This document shows, one piece after another, positions 24,360 to 33,337 of a stretch of 64,000 nucleotides of DNA (positions are counted from its first letter, which is position 1; the number at the start of each line of letters is the position of its first letter). The stretch is from contig NZ_JAAVUW010000007.1 in NCBI RefSeq assembly GCF_018449605.1, forward strand, positions 124,001-188,000, given 5' to 3'. This stretch comes from Luteibacter sp. dw_328 (GTDB lineage: Bacteria > Pseudomonadota > Gammaproteobacteria > Xanthomonadales > Rhodanobacteraceae). Below the pieces are notes generated by a model that saw only the letters and a program-made list of their open reading frames with translations, was not told the DNA's origin and made no database searches. The position numbers and the translations under genes were made by a program.

Positions 24360-25780
24360 ATGGCGGCGGTGTTGCACTGGCTTGGTGGTTTGGCGAAAAC
24401 ATGCTGTTGCTGCCAGCCGTAGTCGTAAACGACGGTGCCGATGCTGAAGCAGGGGCCGAGCGCATCACGTGGCAGCTGCAGCAGCTCGCCATCGACGATG
24501 TAGCGCTGGTAGAGCGGCGCGATGTCGCCACCACCTTCGGCGGCGACGGCAGCGATCAAGGTGGGGCCCCGGTCCCGGGTGGCGCTCATCGTGGCCGGTT
24601 CGGCGTCCATCCTGCGGAGCGCATCCGCCAGGTCCTTTCGGCCCTGGGTCGCCCCTTTCATTCGCGCATCGACCAGCCAGGCGAAGAGCTCGCCACGCGC
24701 GGCGGGCAGGCTTTGCATCTCGCGAATACGGTCGTAGTCCTCGACTACCCGCGCGTTCGACACGCGCCGGAGGGGCGATCCACCGTACGCGCCGAGCGTT
24801 CGATCTACGTGCTGGGCGAACGTGACGTTGTCGAGCATGCCCTCTGCACGAAGCACACGGGCCACGCGATAGGCGTTGAAGCCCTGGGTAAACCACGCGT
24901 TGGACGTGTCTGCCGCCGGGTCATTCGCCGCCGCCAGACTGCGCAGTACCTCGGACAGCCAGCCTCGCGCAGGATCCTCGTGAGAAAGAAACACCGTTGC
25001 TGATGACCCGCCGGCGCTGCTGCCCTGGCCTCCGCCTGCATTGAAAGTCGTCAGGTTCACCGTCAGTTGCGTGGAGCCGTTGTCGCTGTGGGTGCCATGG
25101 AGGTTTGCACTGCTGCGCAATGCACTCAACAAGGAGGCCATCTGTGTGGCGATCGCGTCAGTTTCTTGCTGGCGAGTGCCGATGGAACTGATGCGCAATG
25201 TGGTCGTTCCGATCGGGCGCGTGGTCGAGTAGAGGTCACGCGAAGCCAGGATGGACGTATACGCAAGATCCCCTGTGGTCAGCGTGTCGTTTGCCAGGGC
25301 CGTGGAGGCACGCCAACCGGAGGGCAATGCGATCGTTGCGGTTGCCTCCCGCGTCGCGGGACCTCTCGGAATGGCAAGGAAGATCGCGCCATACGAGAAC
25401 ACTGCGCCGTTAGGGCGCATGACCTTTTCCCAGGCCACCCAGTCGGGAGCGGAGATGGGCTCGGGCGTCGGGGTTCGCCACGCAAGCACGATGTCCGTGC
25501 CGGGTGTGGCTGTTACCCGCCAGCGGCCGGCCACTGAGGTGTCGAGTTGGCCGCGCTCAGCATGCACCTCGGCCGGAGGTTGCTTCGGTGGATCGAAGTC
25601 GACGGTGCCATCGTCGCCGGTGCGCACGCTAGCCCGGACGGTGATGCCTCCGACGGTGTTTTCTTTCACGTCGAGGCCGATGTCGTAATGCACCGGGGGT
25701 GGTTCGTTCGCGTGGGCGAGTGCTGTCATGCCGCCTGTTGCGATCAGAAAAACCCACACCCGCTTCGATATGCCTGCCAT
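24356..25780 (-). CDS. Secreted protein with degenerate M61-like peptidase region
   Basis: 474 residues from ATG 25780; signal peptide 1-24 (cleavage near ALAHA). An N-terminal beta region (VHYDIGLDVKENTVGGITVR) and a C-terminal helical half, SNAWFTQGFNAYRVARVLRA followed by LFAWLVDARMKG and PLYQRYIVDGEL, follow the layout of M61 glycyl-aminopeptidase-type proteins, but the HExxH zinc motif is absent: the expected position reads FLSHEDPARGWLSEVLRSL. It is therefore probably a non-catalytic relative. Periplasmic. The stop codon lies inside a REP doublet. Family assignment is moderate. Confidence 0.6.
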   Translation of the reverse strand: MAGISKRVWVFLIATGGMTALAHANEPPPVHYDIGLDVKENTVGGITVRASVRTGDDGTVDFDPPKQPPAEVHAERGQLDTSVAGRWRVTATPGTDIVLAWRTPTPEPISAPDWVAWEKVMRPNGAVFSYGAIFLAIPRGPATREATATIALPSGWRASTALANDTLTTGDLAYTSILASRDLYSTTRPIGTTTLRISSIGTRQQETDAIATQMASLLSALRSSANLHGTHSDNGSTQLTVNLTTFNAGGGQGSSAGGSSATVFLSHEDPARGWLSEVLRSLAAANDPAADTSNAWFTQGFNAYRVARVLRAEGMLDNVTFAQHVDRTLGAYGGSPLRRVSNARVVEDYDRIREMQSLPAARGELFAWLVDARMKGATQGRKDLADALRRMDAEPATMSATRDRGPTLIAAVAAEGGGDIAPLYQRYIVDGELLQLPRDALGPCFSIGTVVYDYGWQQQHVFAKPPSQCNTAAM

Positions 25781-25917
25781 AGCCGCTCCTTGTGGTCGGG
25801 GGCGGCGTTGCAAGGGGTGGGCCAAGGGAGAGTCGTTGGCAAGGCCGGATCTCGTCAACCATGGGTGTGTCCGCGGACGTATCCCGTGGACACCCCGGAC
25901 GCGCATCCCCTTGCTCG

Positions 25918-25999
25918 GTAGGAGCCGATTTATCGGCGATCCCGCGGCAGCGGGCAACGTTACCGCGAGCACCCGTTCGCCGATGAATCGGCTCCTACA
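25918..25999 (-). repeat. REP doublet (orientation B)
   Basis: GTAGGAGCCGATTTATCGG (one change) ... CCCGCGGCAGCGGG ... GCGAGCACCCG ... GATGAATCGGCTCCTAC. It lies between the M61-like gene's promoter region and the 3' end of the aldo/keto reductase gene. Confidence 0.93.
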
Positions 26000-26010
26000 G
26001 AAGAACGCAC

Positions 26011-27072
26011 CTATGCGCGGGTGATGTTGGCGCCGCCGCGGACGGTGTCGTGTACGCGCGGCAGGAACGAGTGCGGGAAGATCGGGCTGATGGCGCTGGC
26101 TTCGTCGAGTTTGCGGATCTGTTCGTCGGTGAAGGTGACTTCCAGGGCGGCGAGGTTTTCTTCGAACTGTGCGGCGGTGCGTGCACCGAGGATCGGGATG
26201 ATCGTCGGCGCTTGCTTCGCGAGCAGCCAGGCGATGGCGGTCTGCGCCGGGGTATGCCCCACGTCTTCCGCGACAGCTTTCAGTGCATCGACGATGTCGA
26301 GGTTGTGCTCGCTCAGCGAGCCCATGCCAGCGGCGACGGCCGCGCGGCCTCCGTTGAACATGTCGCCACCCTTATGCTTTTCGATGTCCGCGCGCGAGTA
26401 CTTGCCCGACAGCACGCCGCTGCCCAGCGGCGACCACGCCAGCACGCCGAGGCCGAGTTCCTGTGCCATCGGCAGGAGGTCGTGCTCCACCGTGCGCTCG
26501 ATGAGGCTGTGCTCGATCTGCAGCGCGACCAGCGGCGCCCAGCCGCGGAGGTCGGCCAGTGTCTGCATGCGGGCGATCTGCCAGGCCGGGGTATCGGAGA
26601 TGCCGGCGTAGACGATCTTGCCGCTGCGGACGAGGTCGTCGAACGCGCGCATGATTTCCTCGACCGGCACCAGGCCGTCCCACACGTGCAGGTAGTAGAG
26701 GTCGATGTAGTCGGTGTCGAGGCGGCGCAGGCTGTCTTCGACCGCCCGAACCATGTTGCGGCGATGGTTGCCGGAGGCATTGGCGTTGGTGGGATCGGTC
26801 GTCAGCGAGTACTTGGTCGCGATCACCGCGTGGTCGCGGCGGCCGGCGAGGAACTTGCCGAGCAGGGTTTCCGATGTGCCGCCGGTATAGAAGTTGGCGG
26901 TGTCGATGAAATTGCCGCCGCGTTCCATGTAGGTGTCGAGCATGGTGCGGGACTCGGTCTCGCCGGCACCCCAGCCCCATTCCTCGCCGAAGGTCATCGT
27001 GCCCAGCGAGACGGGGCTGACGCGCAGGCCGGAGCGGCCGAGGGTGATGTAGTCGTTCAGGCGCTTGCTCAT
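26011..27072 (-). CDS. Aldo/keto reductase
   Basis: 353 residues from ATG 27072 (GGAG about 9 bases upstream). TIM-barrel NADPH-dependent oxidoreductase with the catalytic tetrad visible: Asp and Tyr in FIDTANFYTGGTSE, Lys in VIATKYS, His in YYLHVWD; the NADP-binding end IPILGARTAAQFEENL is intact. It belongs to the YajO/Tas-like group. It is divergent from a LysR gene with a likely LysR box between them, so the LysR protein is the probable regulator. Substrate unknown. Confidence 0.93.
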   Translation of the reverse strand: MSKRLNDYITLGRSGLRVSPVSLGTMTFGEEWGWGAGETESRTMLDTYMERGGNFIDTANFYTGGTSETLLGKFLAGRRDHAVIATKYSLTTDPTNANASGNHRRNMVRAVEDSLRRLDTDYIDLYYLHVWDGLVPVEEIMRAFDDLVRSGKIVYAGISDTPAWQIARMQTLADLRGWAPLVALQIEHSLIERTVEHDLLPMAQELGLGVLAWSPLGSGVLSGKYSRADIEKHKGGDMFNGGRAAVAAGMGSLSEHNLDIVDALKAVAEDVGHTPAQTAIAWLLAKQAPTIIPILGARTAAQFEENLAALEVTFTDEQIRKLDEASAISPIFPHSFLPRVHDTVRGGANITRA

Positions 27073-27154
27073 GGGGGCGTACTCCGTGGAGGGATGCCGC
27101 CAACGATAGGCTCGCGATTGCCCCTGGATAAACGGGCTATCAGGGGATAGGCTT

Positions 27155-27169
27155 TGAAGTACTGCTTCA
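27155..27169. promoter_or_regulatory. Candidate LysR box between aldo/keto reductase and LysR genes
   Basis: TGAAGTACTGCTTCA is a 5-5-5 inverted repeat of the T-N11-A form bound by LysR proteins. It lies in the 99-base divergent gap, three bases before the ATG at 27172. A second inverted repeat CCCCTG (27121-27126) ... CAGGGG (27141-27146) lies just upstream. Confidence 0.6.
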
Positions 27170-27171
27170 TA

Positions 27172-28107
27172 ATGGACGCTGCGATGCCGCCCGAGCTGCT
27201 GCCCGCGATTTCCGCCTTTGCCCGTGTCGCTCACCACGAGAGCTTTACGCGCGCGGCCCGGGAACTGGGCGTGTCGCCCTCGGCCCTCTCACAGACCGTC
27301 CGCACACTGGAGGGGCGTCTGGGTGTGCGCCTGCTCGACCGCACGACCCGGCGGGTCGGTGTGACCGAAATAGGGCGCCGGTTCCTGGCCGAGGCGCAGA
27401 CCGGCCTGACCGCCATTGCCCGGGCCGTGGATGCCGTGGACGAGTCGCGAGAGGCGCCCGCCGGCGTGTTGCGCATCAACCTGTCGCGCGTGGTGGCGGA
27501 CCTCGTGGTCATGCCTCACCTAGGCCAGTTCATGGACACCTATCCGGACGTGGTCGTGGAGCTGCACTGCGACAACCGCTTCAAGGACCTCATCGCGGGC
27601 GGCTTCGACGCAGGCTTTCGCCTGGGCGAAAGCCTGGCTAACGATGTGGTCGCCGTGCCCATCGGCGGGCCGCACCGGCTGGCGAGCTTCGCCTCGGCGG
27701 CCTATCTGGCCCGTCACGGCGTGCCGCGCACGCCGGCCGACCTGCTTGCCCATCGTTGCGCGTGCATTCGCCTGGACCAGGAGCGCAGCCTGATGCGCTG
27801 GGATTTCGAGCAGGACGGCCGTCTCATCGAGGTCGAGGCCACGCCGTCGATGATCAGCAACGATGCCGACCTGCTGATCGAGGGAGCCCGGCAGGGCGTC
27901 GGCATCGGTTGCCACTTCGAGGAACTGGTCCGGCCCGACCTCGACAGCGGCCGGCTGCTGCCCGTGCTGGAAGCCTTCTGGCCTACGTTCAGCGCTTTCC
28001 ATCTGTACTATCCCAGCCGTGTGCACGTGCCGCGCAAGCTGCGCGTGTTCATCGACTTTTTCCGCGAACGCCACGTTTCGACACCACCCAGGAATCCGCG
28101 ACCATGA
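27172..28107 (+). CDS. LysR-family transcriptional regulator
   Basis: 311 residues from ATG 27172; ATG 27184 is an alternative, and the LysR box directly before 27172 makes it plausible. Winged helix at 10-65 (FARVAHHESFTRAARELGVS, SALSQTVRTLEGRLGVRLLD) and the substrate-binding domain to the end. Divergent from the aldo/keto reductase gene, which it probably controls. Its stop overlaps the start of the following SnoaL-like gene by four bases (ATGA), so the two are translated together. Confidence 0.9.
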   Translation: MDAAMPPELLPAISAFARVAHHESFTRAARELGVSPSALSQTVRTLEGRLGVRLLDRTTRRVGVTEIGRRFLAEAQTGLTAIARAVDAVDESREAPAGVLRINLSRVVADLVVMPHLGQFMDTYPDVVVELHCDNRFKDLIAGGFDAGFRLGESLANDVVAVPIGGPHRLASFASAAYLARHGVPRTPADLLAHRCACIRLDQERSLMRWDFEQDGRLIEVEATPSMISNDADLLIEGARQGVGIGCHFEELVRPDLDSGRLLPVLEAFWPTFSAFHLYYPSRVHVPRKLRVFIDFFRERHVSTPPRNPRP

Positions 28108-28487
28108 TCGACGCCGCACGCCACGCTCTCATCGATGCCTATATCGACGCGTACAACCACTTCGACATCGATCGCATGCTGGCCCTGGTCACGGACGACG
28201 TGCGCTTCGAGCACCACACCGGCGACGAACTGAGTGTGGCGACCAACGGCAAGGCCGAGCTGGAAAAGCTGGCCCGCGTGGGCGCGGCGTTGTTCGCCTC
28301 GCGCCATCAGAAGCTGTTGAAGATGCACGAGGAAGGCACCGTCGTCATCGCGACGATCGAATTCCACGGTGAGATCGCCGAGGACATCCCCGATGGTCCG
28401 GGTGCCGGCAGCATCATCGAGATGCAGGGCACCTCGGAATTCGGTTTCCACAACGGCAAGATCAACCGCATCATCGATCGCGGATGA
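28104..28487 (+). CDS. SnoaL/NTF2-like fold protein
   Basis: 127 residues. ATG at 28104 overlaps the LysR stop. The cone-shaped NTF2-like fold is suggested by ALIDAYIDAYNHFDIDRMLA at the start and the alternation of strands afterwards (VRFEHHTGDELSVATNGKAE, VVIATIEFHGEIAEDIP, EFGFHNGKINRIIDRG). Such proteins are small hydrolases, isomerases or binding proteins; no catalytic set can be assigned. Coupling with the LysR gene suggests a role in the same detoxification response as the aldo/keto reductase. Confidence 0.82.
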   Translation: MIDAARHALIDAYIDAYNHFDIDRMLALVTDDVRFEHHTGDELSVATNGKAELEKLARVGAALFASRHQKLLKMHEEGTVVIATIEFHGEIAEDIPDGPGAGSIIEMQGTSEFGFHNGKINRIIDRG

Positions 28488-28564
28488 GCCGTGATTTCTT
28501 GCTGAAAGCCTGCCGACAGGTGCGTTTCCCAAGCTTTGCCTCATCGAAAATGAGGGTGCCTGCG

Positions 28565-29326
28565 ATGTTCACGGTCTGGAAGCGCGCCGCGGTTGCGTGT
28601 GTGGTGGTGTCGCTTGCCGCCTGTGCGGCAGCGCTTCCTCCGAGGGAGACGCCGCAGTCGGAGAAGCCGGTCAAGTTGAATTCCGACGACAAGGAAGTGG
28701 GCGACGGCATCAGCATGATCAAGGCCGGGAAGCCGCAGGCGGCGATCGACGGCCCCCTGGCGGATGTCGTGACCCGGCTGGAGAAGCAATACGCGAACAG
28801 CCCCGACCAGATCTATTCCGCTCGCGGACCGGCGCTGACCCTGGACTATGCGGCCCTCGCGACCGGTGACAAGAAACACCCGGCAACCGGCAAGCGTGTA
28901 CTCAACATCGGCCCGGCCTGGGCGATGGCGTATTGGGCGCGCGGGTATGCCTATGGCGACCTCGGCCGCTTTCCGGAAGCCGATGTCGAATTGAACAAGG
29001 CGCTGCAGTTATCGCCGAAGGATTCGCAGTTCCTGGGCGAGCTGGCGTTCGTGAACCAGCGCCAGGGTCGCTACGACGACTCGTACAAGCTCTATCGTGC
29101 GGCGATCCGGAACATCGATCTCATGGATACCTGGCAGGACGCCGAGAAGAACGATTTCCTGTGCCGGGCGCATACCGGGCAGGGATTCGATCTGCTGCAG
29201 CTGAAGCGTTACGACGACGCAACGAAAGCCTACCAGGCCTGCCTGAAACTGAAGCCCGACGACGCCAAGGCCAAGGCTGGGTTGGATGAGGTTCGTGGGG
29301 TCAAGGTTGCGGTGGGCGCGAAGTAG
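28565..29326 (+). CDS. TPR-repeat lipoprotein
   Basis: 253 residues from ATG 28565 (GAGG 9 bases upstream). The signal peptide ends in the lipobox SLAAC, so the protein is probably lipid-anchored. Tetratricopeptide repeats occupy roughly residues 130-245: AYWARGYAYGDLGRFPEADV, FLGELAFVNQRQGRYDDSYK, TGQGFDLLQLKRYDDATKAY. These repeats mediate protein contacts; no enzyme domain. Function unknown. Confidence 0.82.
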   Translation: MFTVWKRAAVACVVVSLAACAAALPPRETPQSEKPVKLNSDDKEVGDGISMIKAGKPQAAIDGPLADVVTRLEKQYANSPDQIYSARGPALTLDYAALATGDKKHPATGKRVLNIGPAWAMAYWARGYAYGDLGRFPEADVELNKALQLSPKDSQFLGELAFVNQRQGRYDDSYKLYRAAIRNIDLMDTWQDAEKNDFLCRAHTGQGFDLLQLKRYDDATKAYQACLKLKPDDAKAKAGLDEVRGVKVAVGAK

Positions 29327-29361
29327 GGCTGCCGCAAGTACCCATCACCCCGCGACAATCC

Positions 29362-29715
29362 TCAGGCAGCCACGTCCCGAAGCGCCGCCAACAACGCCTT
29401 CCGGTCATACGGCTTGGCCAGGTAACCCATGCTCGCCTGCAGCCACGCATGCTGCTCCTTGGCCTCGCCCGACGTCACCAGCACGTTCATGTCGGCGTGA
29501 CGTGTGGCGAGCTCCTGCCCGGAAATTCCTCCCGGCATGCGCACGTCGGTGAACAGTACGTCGGCCTTGCCGGTTTCGAGCCAGCGTTCCGCTTCATCGC
29601 CGCTGGAGGCGGTGTGCACGGTCATGCCCGCGTCCTCGAGGATCATCGCGGAGATCTCGCGGATGGCGGGATCATCCTCGACAAGGAGAACGAAGAGGGG
29701 TTTATCTTGGGTCAT
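29362..29715 (-). CDS. Stand-alone receiver-domain response regulator
   Basis: 117 residues from ATG 29715 (GTG 29730 is a possible earlier start). A single REC domain: acidic pair LLVEDDPAIRE, phosphoacceptor Asp in VLFTDVRMPGG, switch Thr/Ser in VLVTSGE and the conserved Lys in YLAKPYD. No output domain, so it acts by protein contact. It is divergent from the stressosome operon, 150 bases away, whose hybrid kinase could be its partner; this is inference. Confidence 0.88.
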   Translation of the reverse strand: MTQDKPLFVLLVEDDPAIREISAMILEDAGMTVHTASSGDEAERWLETGKADVLFTDVRMPGGISGQELATRHADMNVLVTSGEAKEQHAWLQASMGYLAKPYDRKALLAALRDVAA

Positions 29716-29864
29716 GGAAGGGCACTTCACGAGGTAATCGATGATGTTATCGGCGACGCAAATAACGGGTTCGGTGTGAACCCGGCGTCAACGGACCCGG
29801 TATGCCGTGTGCTATTCCCTTGCTTACGGCTGGGCCGCATCATACGTGCTTTAAGGGGATGACC

Positions 29865-30722
29865 ATGACAGCACTCAGCCAGCAGACGATTGACGCCACC
29901 CGCAAGAACGAGAGCCAGCTGCTGGCCAGCTGGCAGGCCAACCTCGACGCGAGCGGTGCCTCGCGCGATTCCCGCATCAACCACGCCGAATTCGAGACAC
30001 AGACGCGTGATTTTCTGCGCCTGCTGCTGGCCGGTACCAACAACGGCGACAGCGCCAACATCGCCGCCAGCGAATGGTCGGACGTTCGCGCATTCCTCGA
30101 CGGTCTCTCGCGCAGCCGAGCGCTGCAGGGCTTCGACTCGCACACCACGGCCAACTTCATCTTCTCGCTGAAACGCCCGCTGTTCGAACTCGTCCACACC
30201 CAGTACGCAAGCAACCCGACCGAGCTCGGCAGTCAGCTCTGGGCAGTGACCGAACTCCTCGACGCGCTGGGCATGTACACCGTCCGCGCCTTCCAGAAGT
30301 CGCGCGAGGAAGTCATTGCCCGCCAGCAGGAAGAACTTCTCGAGCTTTCGACGCCCGTGGTGAAGCTGTGGGACGGCGTGCTGGCTCTGCCGATGATCGG
30401 CACGCTGGATTCGCAGCGCACCCAGGTCGTCATGGAGTCGCTGCTTCAGCGCATCGTGGAAACCGGTGCGGAAATCGCCATCATCGACATCACCGGCGTG
30501 CCCACGGTCGATACCCTCGTCGCACAGCACCTGCTCAAGACGGTGACGGCCATCCGCCTCATGGGTGCCGACGCCATCATCAGCGGCGTGCGTCCGCAGA
30601 TCGCGCAGACCATCGTGCACCTGGGTCTGGACCTGCAGGGCATCGTGACCAAGGCGAACCTCGCCGATGCGCTGGCGCTCGCGTTGAAGCGCGCAGGTCT
30701 TACCGTCACCAAGGCGACCTGA
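29865..30722 (+). CDS. rsbR: RsbR-type stressosome protein
   Basis: 285 residues from ATG 29865 (AAGGGG 6 bases upstream; ATG 29859 would be too close). N-terminal helical sensory domain of the non-haem globin type (1-150), linker helix (REEVIARQQEELLELSTPVV) and a C-terminal STAS domain (165-280) with the phosphorylation region DITGVPTVDT at 208-217 and IISGVRPQIAQT. RsbR forms the stressosome scaffold with RsbS and is phosphorylated by RsbT on stress. First gene of an operon of overlapping genes reaching 35258. Confidence 0.9.
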   Translation: MTALSQQTIDATRKNESQLLASWQANLDASGASRDSRINHAEFETQTRDFLRLLLAGTNNGDSANIAASEWSDVRAFLDGLSRSRALQGFDSHTTANFIFSLKRPLFELVHTQYASNPTELGSQLWAVTELLDALGMYTVRAFQKSREEVIARQQEELLELSTPVVKLWDGVLALPMIGTLDSQRTQVVMESLLQRIVETGAEIAIIDITGVPTVDTLVAQHLLKTVTAIRLMGADAIISGVRPQIAQTIVHLGLDLQGIVTKANLADALALALKRAGLTVTKAT

Positions 30723-31084
30723 TGGAACGCATCCCCATCTTGCGCATGGGCGACTTCCTGCTGGTCACCATCCAGGTGGACATGCACGACGAACTCGCCA
30801 TGACGCTGCAGGACGACCTCTCCGACCGGATCAGCAAGACGTCGGCGCGCGGCGTGCTCATCGACATCTCCGCGCTGGACATGGTCGACTCGTTTATCGG
30901 CCGCATGATCGGCACCATTTCCGGCCTGTCGCGAATCATGGACGCACAGACCGTGGTGGTCGGCATGCAACCCGCTGTCGCGATCACCCTTGTCGAACTC
31001 GGCCTGACGCTTCCTGGCGTGATCACCGCTCTGAACGTGGAGCGCGGCATGAGCCTCCTGCGTGAACGCGTGCAGTCGGAATGA
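30722..31084 (+). CDS. rsbS: RsbS-type STAS stressosome protein
   Basis: 120 residues, a single STAS domain. The serine phosphorylated by RsbT is seen as S57 in DMVDSFIGRM (Ser59 in Bacillus subtilis). It starts on the stop of rsbR (TGATG) and its stop overlaps the rsbT start (ATGA), so the three are translationally coupled. In the stressosome core it sequesters RsbT until phosphorylated. Confidence 0.92.
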   Translation: MERIPILRMGDFLLVTIQVDMHDELAMTLQDDLSDRISKTSARGVLIDISALDMVDSFIGRMIGTISGLSRIMDAQTVVVGMQPAVAITLVELGLTLPGVITALNVERGMSLLRERVQSE

Positions 31085-31485
31085 ACGTTCTCAGAAGCGG
31101 CACCCAGGCGGTTCGCATCGAACAGGACGTGGTGCTGGCAAGACAGACCGCGCGCAAGCTCGCGGTGGAAGCGGGCCTGCGTCTGGTCGACCAGACCAAG
31201 CTGGTGACCGCGGCCAGCGAACTGGCGCGCAACACCGTGGTCTACGGCCGCGGTGGCGACATGGATTGGGAAATCCTCGAAGAAGAGCGTCGCAAGGGCC
31301 TGCGGTTGACCTTTCGCGACCAGGGCCCGGGTATTGCGGACATGAAGCTGGCAATGACCGATGGCTGGACCTCGGGCGGCGGCCTCGGCCTTGGCCTTAC
31401 CGGCGCGAAGCGCCTGGTAGACGACTTTTCCGTGGAAAGTGCGCCTGGGCAGGGTACGCGGGTCATGATCTGCAAATGGACGTGA
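31081..31485 (+). CDS. rsbT: RsbT-type serine/threonine kinase
   Basis: 134 residues, GHKL/HATPase fold: N-box SELARNTVVYG (46-56), DQGPGI (80-85) and GGGLGLGL (99-106). RsbT phosphorylates RsbS and RsbR, is released from the stressosome and then activates its downstream partner. In Bacillus that is the phosphatase RsbU; here no RsbU is encoded and the partner may be the following phosphatase or the kinases of this operon. Confidence 0.92.
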   Translation: MNVLRSGTQAVRIEQDVVLARQTARKLAVEAGLRLVDQTKLVTAASELARNTVVYGRGGDMDWEILEEERRKGLRLTFRDQGPGIADMKLAMTDGWTSGGGLGLGLTGAKRLVDDFSVESAPGQGTRVMICKWT

Positions 31486-32489
31486 CCTTTGCCGGAGAAC
31501 CCACGGTGGTGCTCCGCGTAGAAGACAGCAGCCAGATCGGGCATGCGCGCCGGGTGGCAGTGAGTGAAGCCACGCGGGCGGGTTTCGACGAGACGGACGC
31601 AGCCCGTGTGGCACTCGTGGCTACCGAACTGGCTACCAACGTATTCAAGCACGCGCGAACCGGCGAGATTCATGTCGCCATCGTTCCCGGCGTGGGAACG
31701 CGTGGCGTGGAACTCATCGCCGTGGATCGCGGCCCCGGATTCAACCTTGCCGACTGCCTGCCGGACGGCTTTTCGACGGGCGGAACACGAGGAGAAGGGC
31801 TGGGTGCCGTCAAGCGCGTCGCCGACGTGCTCGACATGTATGCCGACCAGCGGGGTTCGGTCCTGCTGGCACGCCTGTACCCGAAAGGCTTCGCCCGCGC
31901 CGATGTGCGCTTCGGGGCGAGCCACCATCCCCTGCATACCGAGGCCGTGAGTGGCGACGGCTGGGCGATGAGCCTGGGTGACGAGGCCATCTCGGCGATG
32001 GTCGTCGACGGGCTTGGGCACGGGCCGTTGGCGCATGCCGCCGCACGAGCGGGCACGGACGCCTGGCTCACCGAGGCGCGCAGCGAACCGGTCACGGCGC
32101 TTGCCGCGATGGATGCCGCGATGCATGGCACGCGCGGCGGCGCCGTGGCGGTGGCACGTTACGACCGCAAGACCGATACGCTTCGCTTCACCGGCCTGGG
32201 TAATATCGCCGGTAGCCTGCAGGACCTGGAAGGCACGCGCGGTCTTGCGTCGCATCCGGGTATTGTCGGCACACAGGCGCGACCCCGGCAGCCGTTCGAG
32301 TTCTCGCCGGTGCAGGGCCGTTTGCTTATCCTGCACAGCGACGGGCTGCAGTCGCGCTGGAACCTGCGTGACTATCCTGGCCTGGTGACCCGTCACCCAG
32401 CCGTGGTGACCGCCTTGCTGCATCGGGACTTCTCGCGCGGCCGCGATGATTCGGCCGTGCTTGCGATCCGCCTGGAGACTTCCGTATGA
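31476..32489 (+). CDS. HATPase-fused SpoIIE/RsbX-like PP2C phosphatase
   Basis: 337 residues starting within rsbT (10-base overlap). Residues 1-135 are a second HATPase/RsbW-like domain (VATELATNVFKHARTGEIHV, DRGPGF, GEGLGAVKRV) and 145-337 a PP2C-like phosphatase with acidic metal ligands in SGDGWAMS, VVDGLGHG and RDDSAVLAIR. RsbX resets the stressosome by dephosphorylating RsbS/RsbR. A kinase-like domain fused to the phosphatase is a variation from the B. subtilis RsbX of about 200 residues, known in some Gram-negative RST modules. Confidence 0.88.
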   Translation: MDVTFAGEPTVVLRVEDSSQIGHARRVAVSEATRAGFDETDAARVALVATELATNVFKHARTGEIHVAIVPGVGTRGVELIAVDRGPGFNLADCLPDGFSTGGTRGEGLGAVKRVADVLDMYADQRGSVLLARLYPKGFARADVRFGASHHPLHTEAVSGDGWAMSLGDEAISAMVVDGLGHGPLAHAAARAGTDAWLTEARSEPVTALAAMDAAMHGTRGGAVAVARYDRKTDTLRFTGLGNIAGSLQDLEGTRGLASHPGIVGTQARPRQPFEFSPVQGRLLILHSDGLQSRWNLRDYPGLVTRHPAVVTALLHRDFSRGRDDSAVLAIRLETSV

Positions 32490-33337
32490 GTGGCCCCGAC
32501 GACATCGACAGCCTTCGCGCCCAGAACGACGCCTTGCGCGCGGAACTGGACGAAACGAACCAGGGCGTGCTCGCGCTGTATGCGGAGCTGGACAACCAGG
32601 CCGAGCAGCTTCGACAGGCCTCGGAACTGAAGAGCCGGTTCCTCTCCTACATGAGTCACGAGTTCCGCACGCCGCTGGGTTCCATCCTCAGCATCACGCG
32701 GCTGCTCGATGACGAACTGGACGGCCCACTGACCACGGAACAGCACAAGCAGCTGGCCTTCGTCAGCGGCGCCGCGCGCGACCTCAGTGACATGGTCGAC
32801 GACCTGCTCGACCTGGCCAAGATCGAGGCCGGTCGGATCACCATCTCGCCGGCCTGGTTCGAGCTGATGGATCTGTTCACCGCGCTACGCGGCATGTTTC
32901 GTCCGATCGTGGATGGCACCGAAGCGGACCTGATCTTCGAAGCGCCGGAGGGTATGCCGCGCCTGTATACCGATGACAAGAAGCTTTCCCAGATCCTGCG
33001 CAACTTCATTTCCAACGCACTGAAGTTCACGCCGCGTGGCGAAGTGCGTGTCTCCGCCGGAATGGAAGGCCCCGACCACGTACGCTTTGCCGTGAGTGAC
33101 ACCGGCATAGGCATTCCCGAAGAATTGCAGGGCGTGCTGTTCGAGGATTTTGCCCAGGTCGACTCGCCGCTGCAGAAACGCCTGCGCGGCACGGGCCTCG
33201 GTCTGTCGCTATGCCGGCAGTTCGCACACCTGCTGGGAGGCGAAGTTGGCCTGGAGAGCAAGGCGGGCGTGGGCTCCGTGTTCCATGTCGTGCTGCCGTT
33301 GAAGGTGGCCGAAGATGCCCTCGATGCCGCCGAATAA
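32486..33337 (+). CDS. Soluble histidine kinase of the stressosome operon
   Basis: 283 residues, no membrane segment. Coiled coil at about 8-45 (LRAELDETNQGVLALYAELD), HisKA with the phosphoacceptor His in SYMSHEFRTPLGSI, and a HATPase_c domain with NFISNALKFTP, DTGIGIP and GTGLGLSLC. ATGA overlap with the preceding phosphatase gene. Without a sensor domain of its own, the signal probably comes from the stressosome proteins. Confidence 0.93.
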   Translation: MSGPDDIDSLRAQNDALRAELDETNQGVLALYAELDNQAEQLRQASELKSRFLSYMSHEFRTPLGSILSITRLLDDELDGPLTTEQHKQLAFVSGAARDLSDMVDDLLDLAKIEAGRITISPAWFELMDLFTALRGMFRPIVDGTEADLIFEAPEGMPRLYTDDKKLSQILRNFISNALKFTPRGEVRVSAGMEGPDHVRFAVSDTGIGIPEELQGVLFEDFAQVDSPLQKRLRGTGLGLSLCRQFAHLLGGEVGLESKAGVGSVFHVVLPLKVAEDALDAAE

